From positions 10,103 through 74,102 of the forward strand of contig VIAD01000013.1 of NCBI GenBank assembly GCA_006546595.1: 64,000 bases of DNA, written 5' to 3'. A model generated the notes under the pieces. It had not been told where the DNA came from. It saw only the letters and a program-made list of their open reading frames with translations, and did no database searches. Made by a program: the position numbers and the translations under genes. Origin of the DNA: Moraxellaceae bacterium AER2_44_116 (GTDB lineage Bacteria > Pseudomonadota > Gammaproteobacteria > Pseudomonadales > Moraxellaceae). Of the stretch, positions 26,977-36,140 are shown piece by piece. Positions within the stretch are counted from its first letter, which is position 1. Each line of letters begins with the position of its first letter.

Positions 26977-28271
26977 TACTCTGTTTTCTCCTGACCACCG
27001 TCCGCACCACCAAGGGCAAGATTGACTCCACGAACGAGAATGATGTTCACTTTACGGCCTGCATCCACTTCTATGACGGGCACCATTTCTTTGGCCATTT
27101 CTAAATAAAACTGCGACACTGCCCCAGCCGCTTCGCTGATACCGCGATAGACACCGACTTCTGCGGCTTGCTTGGCATTTGGTCGTTGAAATTGCTGCTG
27201 CTCGGACGAGTCCAAACTCAATTGCGGAATAGCAGTCGGGGTAATATTTTCGCCAAAGCCAGCAAGCGCACCTGCGGCCAGCGATTTGGCAATCACTGCC
27301 CCTTGTTTCGTCACCAAGCGGCCGCGTACGCCAACCTTGCCATCCTCGCCCGTGACGTAACCTGAAATATCAGACTCAATCACCGTGCCATCGTTACGAA
27401 CACAGGACACACGCTCGGTGCGTAAGCGTGCGCGCTCCGAACTTAGCTCACCAAAACCAGAAACAATGACAAAACATTCGCGCACGTTTTGGCGATAATA
27501 GTTAGGTAAAATGGCCTCTTTTTTGATACGAATCAGCGCGGGATAAGGATTTTTCTTAGCAGCGGCGGAGGTCGGTGCATCCATGCCACTTAATAAAACG
27601 CCCTCTAAAATTGAGCCTGCGGTCAATAAATACTGACTTAATTTTTGCGTGGACTTTAACTCTGATGCGCCTTTGGTGAGGCTACTGGGAACTGGACTTT
27701 CTTGCTCAGCACTTGATTTTCTGACATAAACTAGACGTGGTGCCGCTGGTGTAGTATCGACGTTTGCGGCAATCTGATTTGGGTCACCCAATGGCATAGC
27801 TGCTGCACCTGACAGCTCTGGTAACGCGGGCAAGGGCACAACATCCGCACCATCTTTTGCCATCTTGAGTAACTTTAACTCCTGTTGTACCCCTGCCACT
27901 TGTGAAGTCAGCTCACTTTGCGTTTGCGCGGCCTGCTGACTCGCTTGTTCCAAATTGTTTTTTTCTAACAAAGCTTTGTCTTGCACTAATTTGTCATTGG
28001 CTTTTTGCGTATCTTCAAAGGCTTTGCGTAATGCTTCGTTAGAAGACAACAATTTCTCCAAGTTAGGCGCAGGCTTCTCTGGAGTCATCACTGTTGTTTC
28101 TACTTTCTGCTCGTCATCCTCTTGTTGTACCTGTTGGTTAGCATCGGGCTTCACCGCAAAAGCTAAAAACATGGCCATAGCAATCAAGCCAGCAAACAAG
28201 ATATAGCGACGCTTTTGCGGCTCAATGGCATTCCATTTATCGCGAAAATTATTCACGGCAGGCTTAGTCAT
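26976..28271 (-). CDS. traB: Conjugal transfer protein TraB (VirB10-like)
   Basis: 431 residues. A short cytoplasmic start and one membrane helix (YILFAGLIAMAMFLAFAV) are followed by a coiled coil (about residues 60-135) and the C-terminal TrbI/VirB10 domain (PALIRIKKEAILPN through GRLVTKQGAVIAKS). It spans the envelope and links the inner-membrane ATPases to the TraK/TraV outer core. Overlaps traK by four bases. Confidence 0.92.
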   Translation of the reverse strand: MTKPAVNNFRDKWNAIEPQKRRYILFAGLIAMAMFLAFAVKPDANQQVQQEDDEQKVETTVMTPEKPAPNLEKLLSSNEALRKAFEDTQKANDKLVQDKALLEKNNLEQASQQAAQTQSELTSQVAGVQQELKLLKMAKDGADVVPLPALPELSGAAAMPLGDPNQIAANVDTTPAAPRLVYVRKSSAEQESPVPSSLTKGASELKSTQKLSQYLLTAGSILEGVLLSGMDAPTSAAAKKNPYPALIRIKKEAILPNYYRQNVRECFVIVSGFGELSSERARLRTERVSCVRNDGTVIESDISGYVTGEDGKVGVRGRLVTKQGAVIAKSLAAGALAGFGENITPTAIPQLSLDSSEQQQFQRPNAKQAAEVGVYRGISEAAGAVSQFYLEMAKEMVPVIEVDAGRKVNIILVRGVNLALGGADGGQEKTE

Positions 28272-29215
28272 CTTGGCTGCTCCTCCAGCGGTTTATCGGC
28301 CAAGATGGTGACGGCAGTCGTTTGGCGGGGAGCCAGACGAATATTGGGAAAGAAGGCGACGGCACGGACACCCTCGTGATAGAAACTTTGTTCAGTCAGT
28401 TCTATCGGTTTTTCGCAGACATTTTCAGCGGTGTACTGGTAAACATCTTGCTCACCACCTGCAAACATCTTTTTAGGTGTGGCCATTGCACAACCGATAC
28501 GAGCAATACCGTAATTCAGTGTGCCTTCGGAATAACCATTAGGGATACGCCCCTGTACCACATCACGAAATACAATTCTGATCGCATCATCGTAATCACT
28601 GGCGGTCGATTCTTTCTTGTCGGCATAACGAATTGGCTTATCAAAAACCAGCGTGATATTTTGTCCAGGCAACGACTGAGGCACTAATGTCAGTGACGCA
28701 ACCTGACTAGAAGCGGAAATGCTCTCATCTTCGCGTATATAAATGCCGATAGGCTCGGTTTTGCTCGATAGAACATAAATATCCTGACCAACAATCTTGT
28801 AATCAATGCCATCAAAACCTAAAACACTCGGCGATTTAAATGGCGTAGCAATACGATTGGGGAGCTGATTACTGATATAAACCACTTGGTTTTCATTTTC
28901 ATCTAAGCGCACCAATTGTGGTTTTAGTTGGCCTGCAACCTTAAATGGCTTGTCGGGTGAACCCAACGCAGGAAGTGCGGGTTTAGCTTTTTTGGGTGCT
29001 AACCATTTTGCCTTTGGTTTGTCGGTGCCATTATCATTGGCGGGAATAACAGGAAGACTATTCGTGCCTGTTGCCATATTATTGGCCGTATAGCCGACCA
29101 TCACCGCACCACCTTTTGCAGGGGCAGGAATATCGGCGGCACTTTTAAATGGCAAACCATCGGCAAATGACAATGATGGCAACACTAACAAATATGCTAA
29201 GTATTTACTGGCCAT
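28268..29215 (-). CDS. traK: Conjugal transfer protein TraK (VirB9-like secretin)
   Basis: 315 residues. A signal peptide (YLLVLPSLSFA) is followed by a low-complexity linker, then a VirB9-like domain with VVYISNQLPNRIATPF and DGIDYKIVGQDIYVLS. TraK forms the outer membrane ring with TraV. Its start overlaps the traE stop by 11 bases. Confidence 0.9.
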   Translation of the reverse strand: MASKYLAYLLVLPSLSFADGLPFKSAADIPAPAKGGAVMVGYTANNMATGTNSLPVIPANDNGTDKPKAKWLAPKKAKPALPALGSPDKPFKVAGQLKPQLVRLDENENQVVYISNQLPNRIATPFKSPSVLGFDGIDYKIVGQDIYVLSSKTEPIGIYIREDESISASSQVASLTLVPQSLPGQNITLVFDKPIRYADKKESTASDYDDAIRIVFRDVVQGRIPNGYSEGTLNYGIARIGCAMATPKKMFAGGEQDVYQYTAENVCEKPIELTEQSFYHEGVRAVAFFPNIRLAPRQTTAVTILADKPLEEQPR

Positions 29216-29885
29216 CGTTAGTTCCTCTCGGGTTTGTCAAAGCGTCTTGCTCGGCTTTTTTGTCACTGTCGGACATATCCGCCTCCTTCTCTTTACGCAG
29301 GCGTAGCCATTTTGCGGTACGGGCATCATGGCCAGCATAAGATGTGAACGCTGTCACAAAAGGCTTGCCGTCTTGCATGGTCAAGGTGTATTCAAAAACG
29401 ACTTCCTTTCTGGAAGAGCTGGACATATTGACTTGGGTATTGATTTCACCCGTGACAAACACTTTGCTGGTCGGCTCTTCCCAGACCACAGAACGTGAAA
29501 CAAACCATGCCGTCGCATTGGAGGACTCAATGGCGGGATCAAAGGCGTATTCCTGCAATTTTTGCGTAACGGCTTTGGCAATGGCAGGATCCATAAAACG
29601 ATTGACGACATTAGTCACATAATCAACATTTGAGCGGCTAACTGCGCCCATCGTCCCCGAAAGCCACAACGCAATATCCTTGTAATATTCGGCAGTTGCT
29701 CCGTGCCAATCCAGCTCATACCTGTCATTGACGGTAGGCGGCACAATGATGAGTCGCTCGTGGGATTGAGAGAGCTTAAAAGACAGCAAAACCACGGTAA
29801 TCGCCAATCCTGCATTCGCGATCAATAACAGTCGATTGCTATAGATGGCACTTTGCCAAGTAGCATTGAGTTTTTTGAAGTCCAT
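29205..29885 (-). CDS. traE: Conjugal transfer protein TraE (VirB8-like)
   Basis: About 226 residues with an N-terminal membrane helix (LLLIANAGLAITVVLLSFKL) and a periplasmic domain with the TraE pattern LIIVPPTVNDRYELDW. Start set at the ATG at 29885, which overlaps the traL stop (TAATG); a longer frame would run back through traL. Inner-membrane scaffold of the transfer channel. Confidence 0.92.
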   Translation of the reverse strand: MDFKKLNATWQSAIYSNRLLLIANAGLAITVVLLSFKLSQSHERLIIVPPTVNDRYELDWHGATAEYYKDIALWLSGTMGAVSRSNVDYVTNVVNRFMDPAIAKAVTQKLQEYAFDPAIESSNATAWFVSRSVVWEEPTSKVFVTGEINTQVNMSSSSRKEVVFEYTLTMQDGKPFVTAFTSYAGHDARTAKWLRLRKEKEADMSDSDKKAEQDALTNPRGTNDGQ

Positions 29886-30178
29886 TAGCTGTGGTACTCC
29901 AAAATACCGCCATTCGGAAACCATTTATTTAATGGGATAAGGCCAGCTCGATAAGGCCCATGCACATAAAACCCGCCTAACTTGTCGGCTTTGTAGCGAA
30001 TATAAAATTTCACAAAAACATAGATAAACAGTAAAGAAATCAGCATTTGATGCGCCATCATGCCCACAAAAAATACGCACATGACTACGCCAAACTCATC
30101 CATCTCCCACACTAAGATTTGTATGGGGTCATCAACACATTCTGGTATTTCCACGGTATCGAGCATGAGACTATTCAC
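29885..30178 (-). CDS. traL: Conjugal transfer protein TraL (VirB3-like)
   Basis: 97 residues. TraL features are visible: a short N terminus with IPECVDDPIQILVW, a hydrophobic pair of helices, then the conserved GGFYVHGPYRAG-like loop near the end. It overlaps the OmpA-like gene by eight bases. First gene of the classic traLEKB core. Confidence 0.9.
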   Translation of the reverse strand: MNSLMLDTVEIPECVDDPIQILVWEMDEFGVVMCVFFVGMMAHQMLISLLFIYVFVKFYIRYKADKLGGFYVHGPYRAGLIPLNKWFPNGGILEYHS

Positions 30179-30803
30179 TCACCACAATCGTCATAAACAT
30201 TTCTGTCCGCCGATTAAGAACACGACCTTTCTTGGTGTTGTTGGATGAGACGGGCTCACCTTCTCCCCTGCCTTCAATCGTAATGCGCTCAGGACTAACG
30301 CCTTTATCTGTTAACCATCTGCCAACGCTCTTTGCTCTACGCGCTGACAGTGAAAGATTGTATGGCGTAGTGCCAATAGAATCGGTGTGGCCAACGATGC
30401 GAATGGGTTGTTGCGGATTTTTAAGAGCAATATCAAGAATGTGTTGCAAGGGACTGAGGTCGCCAATAATTTGATAACTGTCAAAACTGAACAACTTGGA
30501 GTCTAAGGTCTTTTTTATTACTTTCTGCTGAGTGACTGGCGTTGACTGCTTGACTGGGTCTGTCTCCGCATCAGCACGTAAAGATATCCAAAAAACGCGG
30601 TCTGAATCAGAGAACGCATTTTCTCGGTCACAGCCTAAACAGACGACTGTTTGATACGCTGGCTTTAAAGTAACGACATCAGAAATAACATAGTGTTTGC
30701 GAATGGCAAAATCAGGCTGCTGCCACTCGACGACATGGACAAGCTCCTGACGCGCACAGCCCATGATATTCAAAGAAAGCATTCCAAGCACTAATAATCT
30801 CAA
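30171..30803 (-). CDS. OmpA-family lipoprotein in the transfer operon
   Basis: 210 residues: lipoprotein signal (lipobox IMGC), a spacer, then an OmpA C-terminal peptidoglycan-binding domain with GHTDSIG, NLSLSARRAKSV and NRRTEMF. It likely ties the outer-membrane transfer complex to the wall. OmpA-like lipoproteins are not part of the F tra operon but occur in related IncA/C-like and integrative systems. A 117-bp gap separates it from the DsbA-like gene and may hold a promoter. Confidence 0.8.
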   Translation of the reverse strand: MRLLVLGMLSLNIMGCARQELVHVVEWQQPDFAIRKHYVISDVVTLKPAYQTVVCLGCDRENAFSDSDRVFWISLRADAETDPVKQSTPVTQQKVIKKTLDSKLFSFDSYQIIGDLSPLQHILDIALKNPQQPIRIVGHTDSIGTTPYNLSLSARRAKSVGRWLTDKGVSPERITIEGRGEGEPVSSNNTKKGRVLNRRTEMFMTIVVSE

Positions 30804-30920
30804 CAGCCTATTTCCTATATATCAATATCACACACTAATAATATGATACACAGAAAAACACCGACTATTCAATGCTTATTAGCCTGTTATTACTAATAGT
30901 AGATATATTTTTACAGGTTG

Positions 30921-31541
30921 TTATTCTTGCAGCCGCTTTGAAACCACCGCGTTGGCTAATTGAATAAACGATCCCATGTTGCCTGAAACCGTTTCTGGTG
31001 AAATAGCGTAGCGTCCACCGACAACCAAAGTCGGGGTAAGCTGAATTTGATAACTGAAGCTGAGAAGCGCCGCATGAGCAAACATTGACATAACCTGCTC
31101 ATCAGCCCAATGCCGATAAAACTCTGTCATATTTAGCCTGGCTGTTTTAGCGGCAAGGAAATAGGTCTCTTTTTTATCAGCAGTAAAGCCCTGTTGATGA
31201 ATGAGTCGAAACACCGTCGAACAATAACTATTGATGTTTTGGGGGCTGGTGGTCAATGCCGTATAGTAGGCAATTGCTCCCAAGACCGAACTGTCATCCT
31301 TAACCACAACAGGCGTTCTTGCATATATTAGACTCGCTGGCAGTGTATTGCCCCAATCCAATAATGCTTTGTCGGCAGAGTGACAGTGTGGGCAAGAAAA
31401 CATAAAAAACAGCCTGATGACCTTGGCATCAGCACTGACTTCTTGTGTCCGAATATAAGGCATATCTTCATCAGCTAAAGCCGTGGCAACACAAGCCCAC
31501 AGACACCAGAAGCTAAACAGCCATTTGGTTACGCGCATCAT
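30921..31541 (-). CDS. DsbA-like periplasmic thiol oxidase
   Basis: About 206 residues: signal peptide (FSFWCLWACVATALA), thioredoxin fold with the DsbA-type motif CPHC in FFMFSCPHCHSAD, and cis-Pro loop LTPTLVVGGRY. Together with the DsbC-like protein at 807-1514 it gives the element its own oxidase and isomerase. ATG at 31541 or 31538 follow AAGGGAGG; both lie inside the end of the ATPase gene. Confidence 0.82.
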   Translation of the reverse strand: MMRVTKWLFSFWCLWACVATALADEDMPYIRTQEVSADAKVIRLFFMFSCPHCHSADKALLDWGNTLPASLIYARTPVVVKDDSSVLGAIAYYTALTTSPQNINSYCSTVFRLIHQQGFTADKKETYFLAAKTARLNMTEFYRHWADEQVMSMFAHAALLSFSYQIQLTPTLVVGGRYAISPETVSGNMGSFIQLANAVVSKRLQE

Positions 31542-32880
31542 CAATCGCCTCCCTTGCACAAAAATGGTATTCCAGCAAAACATCCTCCAACTCAATTGAC
31601 GACTGTTGCTGCAATAACGTCACCTGCTCTAATTGGTAAGGGGTGAGATGGCCAAGCTGTATCAACATCTCCCCTAATGACGACTGTTTTTCATGGTGCG
31701 TTGCTGAGCCAATAATGGAACGCACCTCTTCTAAGCTGGTATGTCCTTCCGAAGCGGTACGCACACTGGCCTCGGTCAAAGTCTCATATTGGGGCTGATT
31801 GCGTATTAACCGACTAATCAATCGCTCATCCGATTTGGCTATCGCTTCCCTAACTTTATTGTCGGCCATTAACAACTCCATAATAGGAACCATACCATCG
31901 TAGAGATTACCTTCAGCTTCTGTACCAAAAGTTTTATCGACATAATTAGCCATTTTATGGTGTTGTAACCAACGTACTTCCGATGCATCAGGCTTACGTC
32001 GAATGTGCGAATGACGAAGGCGGCGTACTAGCCGTTGCGCGATAATACCGCGTAACGATATCGCTAATTGTGCAGGGTCTAAACCAAAATTCAGCAACCG
32101 CCCAATACTGCTCGGCGCATCATTAGTATGTAAGGTTGATAACACTAAATGGCCCGTCATCGCCGCTTGTACGGCAATTTTTGCCGTTTCTTGGTCACGA
32201 ATTTCACCAACAAGAATCACGTCAGGATCTTGACGTAGCGCGGCTCTCAGGGCCAAAGCAAAGGTATTATGCTGGTCAACATTGACCTGTTGCAGTAAGG
32301 GCAAGCGATACTCGACAGGGTCTTCAATAGTCTGTATTTTTCGGTCGTCGGTATTCAATTCATTCAAAATACTATACAACGTTGATGTTTTCCCTGAGCC
32401 TGTTGGCCCAGTCACCAGAAACAGGCCGCTCGGCTCGCGAATGATGTTGTCGATACTGGCGCGCACTGCGGGAGTCATCATAATGTCGCGCAGATTGCGC
32501 CCTGCATTACGCTGATCCAATAAACGGCAAACGATAGACTGGCCGTAAATCGTCGGTTGTATGGAAATTCGTAGATCTAAACCATGCCCGTCAAAACGCA
32601 AACTGGTACGGCCATCCAAAGGCGTTTTTGTTTCGGAAAGCGGTAAATTAGAGCGTGAGCGAATTTTGGCGTTGATCTCTCTAAACTCATCAGTACTCAC
32701 TTTGCGTACTGATTCCATTTTTCCGCGTCTGCGCCAGCGAATGACTCCTCCTGTCGCTTCCTCTTCAATGTGAACGTCACTCACACCCGCGCCTGCACCA
32801 TCCTGAAACAAGGTATTCAACAGTTCGACAACACTCTGGTCATGCCGACCCGTCGAAATAAATAGATTTGGTAAACTCAT
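31513..32880 (-). CDS. GspE/PilB-type secretion ATPase
   Basis: 455 residues with the type II/IV secretion ATPase core: Walker A GPTGSGKTST (about residue 158), Asp box IEDPVEY, Walker B DVILVGEIRDQET and the His box LVLSTLHTND. The zinc-binding tetracysteine of GspE is missing. Classic F-type systems have no VirB11-like ATPase, so this gene in the same direction as the tra genes is unusual; IncI-type TraJ is a comparable PilB-like protein. It may power pilus dynamics or substrate loading. Confidence 0.85.
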   Translation of the reverse strand: MSLPNLFISTGRHDQSVVELLNTLFQDGAGAGVSDVHIEEEATGGVIRWRRRGKMESVRKVSTDEFREINAKIRSRSNLPLSETKTPLDGRTSLRFDGHGLDLRISIQPTIYGQSIVCRLLDQRNAGRNLRDIMMTPAVRASIDNIIREPSGLFLVTGPTGSGKTSTLYSILNELNTDDRKIQTIEDPVEYRLPLLQQVNVDQHNTFALALRAALRQDPDVILVGEIRDQETAKIAVQAAMTGHLVLSTLHTNDAPSSIGRLLNFGLDPAQLAISLRGIIAQRLVRRLRHSHIRRKPDASEVRWLQHHKMANYVDKTFGTEAEGNLYDGMVPIMELLMADNKVREAIAKSDERLISRLIRNQPQYETLTEASVRTASEGHTSLEEVRSIIGSATHHEKQSSLGEMLIQLGHLTPYQLEQVTLLQQQSSIELEDVLLEYHFCAREAIDDARNQMAV

Positions 32881-32889
32881 TTTTACTCA

Positions 32890-33174
32890 TCAATAGTCAA
32901 ATTTATTCCAGCCACAGACAACCTGTTCATCCATGTAAAACTGCCGTTGTACAAAGTTGGCGACGTTCAATCGGCTTTTTAAGCTATAAAGTTCTATCCG
33001 TGCGATAGTTTCAGGGAACGCCCACGGCTTTGCAAAATGACTAATCATCAAGCCTCCCCATTTCACAGGAATGGTCGCTCGCTCAATACGTACACAAGCC
33101 TCAGTAGAAATCAGAACATAGCCCGCATAACTCAAAAGCAGCGCGACAAAAATAGAGACGAAAAAGCTTTTCAT
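32890..33174 (-). CDS. Small single-pass membrane protein of the transfer operon
   Basis: About 94 residues with an N-terminal membrane segment or signal anchor (SIFVALLLSYAGYVLI), followed by a periplasmic part with two cysteines (ACVRIER and VVCGWNK). I do not recognise the family. The start overlaps the transglycosylase stop as ATGA, so the two are translated together; the T4SS ATPase follows 9 bases later. Confidence 0.6.
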   Translation of the reverse strand: MKSFFVSIFVALLLSYAGYVLISTEACVRIERATIPVKWGGLMISHFAKPWAFPETIARIELYSLKSRLNVANFVQRQFYMDEQVVCGWNKFDY

Positions 33175-33617
33175 AACGCTGAAACCTGTTTCAGTTGCTG
33201 CCATATTTTTAACGCATATCGTTGGCGCTTGTGTGGTGATCTTGCGTTATAAGCACCAATCGCTGTCCAGTTGTAGCCATATTGAGAAATGTTGTGAGCT
33301 AAAATCCACGCACCCACATCAATATTTGTGCAGGGGTCAAACAAGTCTATTTTAGAAATATTCATCCGCTGTAATTTTGGCAACCAGGAAGAGTTAATCT
33401 GCATCACGCCAATATCGAGTGTGCCGTTACTGTTTTTACCTATCGCTCCTGCATGAAATCTGGATTCTTGAGATGCTATCGCCCACAAAACATGGGGATG
33501 AATCTGGTATTTTTGCGAAGACGCATAGATGCAACCATTAACAAGTCGTCCAAAGTCATTCGCGACAACGTAGCCACTGGTTGTTAAAAGTAGTCCCATC
33601 ACAAGTAATTTTTTCAT
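33171..33617 (-). CDS. Lytic transglycosylase of the transfer system (VirB1-like)
   Basis: About 148 residues: signal peptide, then an SLT domain with the catalytic Glu in AIASQESRF, the GVMQINSSWLP motif and the C-terminal AIGAYNAR. It opens peptidoglycan for the secretion channel. Start at the internal ATG (33617), which begins the signal peptide. It is the first gene of this long minus-strand operon and faces the replication region. Confidence 0.9.
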   Translation of the reverse strand: MKKLLVMGLLLTTSGYVVANDFGRLVNGCIYASSQKYQIHPHVLWAIASQESRFHAGAIGKNSNGTLDIGVMQINSSWLPKLQRMNISKIDLFDPCTNIDVGAWILAHNISQYGYNWTAIGAYNARSPHKRQRYALKIWQQLKQVSAL

Positions 33618-33949
33618 TATATTATTATTAAGCGATAGTATTATTTTTGCAATGATGATGACACATACCATATCGTAAAAAATAAGAAACACTCTAAAAT
33701 AAAGCTAAGGTAGCTTATAAGACGTGTTTTTTGCAGAAAAAAGCATCTCTAATTAATAATTGTTATTTACTGGCTTCTTCAAAGAGCGAATGATGGAATT
33801 TCACGCATTAAGTCGGTTGTTTTTCCAAGGCATTGGGCTATGGCGCTAATGCTTAATGACACTATTATTCCATTTTGTTATGTTTAAGATATGGGAGTTT
33901 CCAGATAGGCAACACTTCGAATTATGATGATTACATTGAGGGGGTCAGC

Positions 33950-34440
33950 ACGTTTTGCTTCTGCTTTTTCTTTAAAATCATTAAAAAATCTCCCTTTTAT
34001 ATACTTTTAATACCTTTTAATACCTTTTAGCGTCCTAAAACTCTTTTATAATCAATATATTGTAGAGGTATTAAGGGAGAAAAGAGGACTATTAAGGGAG
34101 TAAAAGGTAGCATTAAGGGAGTGAAAGGGACTAAATAAAGGGAGTAAAAGGTGGTATTCGGGGAGTAAAAGGGACTACTTATTTAGTGTCTAAAAACCCC
34201 CTCTTCATGAATAAAATTAGGCGTTTTTGCAGACAAAACGTTCGTTTTTCACCCAAAAAAACCACTATCGTTAGCTGTTAGACGACAGATAAAGGGAGTA
34301 AAAGGGACTATTAAAATAGTTTTATGGCGGTCATTTTTGCTATTTCTGCATGACTGAGTACACATAACAAGCTAATTCCAAGAAGCAAATCATAGATAAA
34401 AGGAGAAAAAGGGCGTATAAAAGGAATCCTAAAAATATAA
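33950..34440 (+). other. Probable origin of replication (oriV) with iterons
   Basis: Direct repeats of about 20 bp built on TAAGGGAGTAAAAGG: cores begin near 34072, 34093, 34114, 34137 and 34159 (spacing 21-23 bp, about two helical turns), with further single copies near 34291 and 34398. Upstream, an AT-rich stretch (33975-34030) holds the inverse form CTCCCTTTTAT and three TTTTAATACC-like repeats, a likely melting region. The gap 33693-33950 shows no gene. The rep gene follows directly, as in Rep_3 plasmids. Confidence 0.85.
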
Positions 34441-34454
34441 TTTCCCTTTATAAA

Positions 34455-35303
34455 TTGGATGCGGCGATGGAACACGAACTGGTAGTGAAGTCAAATAAAC
34501 TCATTGAGGCAGGTTTCAAATTATCCCTCAACGAGCAGCGTGTTATTTTGATGGCCATTACGCATGTTCGGCGCGATAGAGCGTTAAGTTCGGACGAGGT
34601 GTTTGAGATCAAGGCGACCGACTTTATGACCTTGTTCGGTATGAACCAGAATAAAGCCTATGAAGAATTACAGAATGCGGCCCAACGGTTATTTGAACGT
34701 TTTGTCATTATTGATAACCCCGATCCAGACAACCCTGGGCTCGTTATGACGAAAACTCGGTGGATCTCCTCTATCGACTATATTCCCAACCACGGCAAAA
34801 TTCGCCTGATGTTTGCTCAAAAAATGATTCCCTACTTGAGTGTGCTTGAAAGAGAGTTTACTAAATACAAATTAGAGTCGATTGCTAAAATGACCAGTAC
34901 CCACGCGATTCGGCTTTATGAGTTGCTGATGCAATGGGGGTCTGTTGGCGAGCGCGATGTCAGTATTGAATGGCTAAAAAGACAAACGCAGATTGAAGGA
35001 AAATATACGGCGATCAAAGACTTTAAGAAAAGTGTCATTGATGTGGCTGTTTCACAAATTAATGAATATACGGATCTTGAGGTAAGTTATGACCAACGCA
35101 AATCGGGACGGACCGTAACACACTTGATTTTTACTTTTAAGCCGAAGCTCTCCCCAAAACTCGAAGAGAAAGCCCCTAAAAAGGTTAAGCCAGAGGGTCT
35201 ATTGATCAATGGTGTACCTAAAGTCGATATCGAGCGTTTAGCGCGTCCTGGAGAGTCCTACGAAGATGCGGCAGAACGAATTAAAAAGAGCTGTTTGGCT
35301 TGA
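34455..35303 (+). CDS. rep: Rep_3-family plasmid replication initiator
   Basis: 282 residues with two winged-helix domains of the RepB/RepE/Pi type. The typical start VVKSNKLIEAGFKLSLNEQR lies in WH1, FERFVIIDNP in its end, and SIAKMTSTHAIRLYELL opens WH2. It binds the iterons just upstream to start replication; dimers normally repress the same promoter. An ATG at 34467 is an alternative start. The basic tail (residues 235-282) is variable in the family. Confidence 0.93.
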   Translation: MDAAMEHELVVKSNKLIEAGFKLSLNEQRVILMAITHVRRDRALSSDEVFEIKATDFMTLFGMNQNKAYEELQNAAQRLFERFVIIDNPDPDNPGLVMTKTRWISSIDYIPNHGKIRLMFAQKMIPYLSVLEREFTKYKLESIAKMTSTHAIRLYELLMQWGSVGERDVSIEWLKRQTQIEGKYTAIKDFKKSVIDVAVSQINEYTDLEVSYDQRKSGRTVTHLIFTFKPKLSPKLEEKAPKKVKPEGLLINGVPKVDIERLARPGESYEDAAERIKKSCLA

Positions 35304-35356
35304 ATGCTGATGGCTGCGAGTTACCCTTCCCTATTGGTATCAAAATTACGGTATTG

Positions 35357-35374
35357 AATTTAGCATGCTAAATT
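35357..35374. promoter_or_regulatory. 18-bp palindrome, copy 3
   Basis: AATTTAGCATGCTAAATT, identical to 13921-13938, 54 bases after the rep stop. Confidence 0.65.
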
Positions 35375-35448
35375 AGTTTGATGGATCCCACGTTTTGCCA
35401 TGCACTATAAATAAAACTAAAGACAAATCTGCATTGACGAAAAATAAG

Positions 35449-35483
35449 AAAACCCCAAAGCGAATGCCTTGGGGTTTAGGGTT
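35449..35483 (-). terminator. Rho-independent terminator, copy 3 of a repeated element
   Basis: On the minus strand: AACCCTAAACCCC, AAGGCATTCGCTT, TGGGGTTTTC. Same AACCCTAAAACCCC lead as at 3417 and 13269. It ends the toxin-antitoxin transcript; read on the plus strand it could also stop rep. Confidence 0.75.
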
Positions 35484-35495
35484 GAGTTAAATATG

Positions 35496-35906
35496 CTATT
35501 TTGATGCCACAGCACGAATGGCCGCTTGCAAATGTCGCATCAACGAGGCGTGTAATGTACCTAATTTCGGTATTTGTCCGTGTGGTGCAGCAGGTGGAAC
35601 AGAAAACCAGTCTGAGTTATAAGGCAAGTCAATCATTTGCTTTAAATCAAACTTAGTATCGTAGCTTAAACCAGCCGCTCTATAAGCCTCAGCGTTTGTC
35701 GCTTTGAGAATGGCAAACTCACCCTTATGCAATTCATTAGTCCGTTGGCTCGTGCCGTAGCTAACTTTGACCCAAAACTTAGGGTCATTGTCATCAAAAA
35801 CCGTGAGAATTAGCGCAGGACGAGGCTTGGGCTTAGGATGGATATTATCGGGAAAATGACACCAGACTATATCCCCCGCCGTTGGCTCTGGCCACCATAA
35901 TTCCAT
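35496..35906 (-). CDS. PemK/MazF-like endoribonuclease toxin
   Basis: 136 residues with the PemK/MazF start GDIVWCHFPD, then PKPRPALILTV and the C-terminal GTLHASLMRHLQ helix. Such toxins cut mRNA at short sequences when the antitoxin is lost, which keeps plasmids in the population. The start overlaps the 42-residue gene by one base (TAATG). Family assignment is good; the cleavage site is not predictable here. Confidence 0.8.
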   Translation of the reverse strand: MELWWPEPTAGDIVWCHFPDNIHPKPKPRPALILTVFDDNDPKFWVKVSYGTSQRTNELHKGEFAILKATNAEAYRAAGLSYDTKFDLKQMIDLPYNSDWFSVPPAAPHGQIPKLGTLHASLMRHLQAAIRAVASK

Positions 35907-36034
35907 TATGCTGACTCCCGCTCAAATAAACTTGAACGCACTGACTGTTGCATGCCTTGAGGGACAAGCTCTTTGATTTGAGCGACTTGGCGTGCTGTTA
36001 GGGCAACAGCATCATCGCAGATGTGATGCGTCAT
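35906..36034 (-). CDS. 42-residue protein duplicating the antitoxin C terminus
   Basis: MTHHICDDAVALTARQ at the start, then VAQIKELVPQGMQQSVRSSL. This second part matches the C terminus of the upstream antitoxin (IEQIKEQIPQGTQKLVRSSL) at about 14 of 25 positions over the aligned segment. GAGAGG/AGGAAA precedes the ATG. It overlaps the toxin start, so it is likely translated with it. Likely a toxin-binding peptide without a DNA-binding domain, or a decayed second antitoxin. A longer frame to 36151 exists but its extra residues look non-coding. Confidence 0.6.
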   Translation of the reverse strand: MTHHICDDAVALTARQVAQIKELVPQGMQQSVRSSLFERESA

Positions 36035-36140
36035 CGTGAAGGTTTCCTCTCGAATAAATTGAAATTGCAAAAGAGAAAACCTGCGCTCATTCCGTAGTGT
36101 TGAGCTTATTTCTGTTGAAACATGCGGAGTTCGGCTTGGA

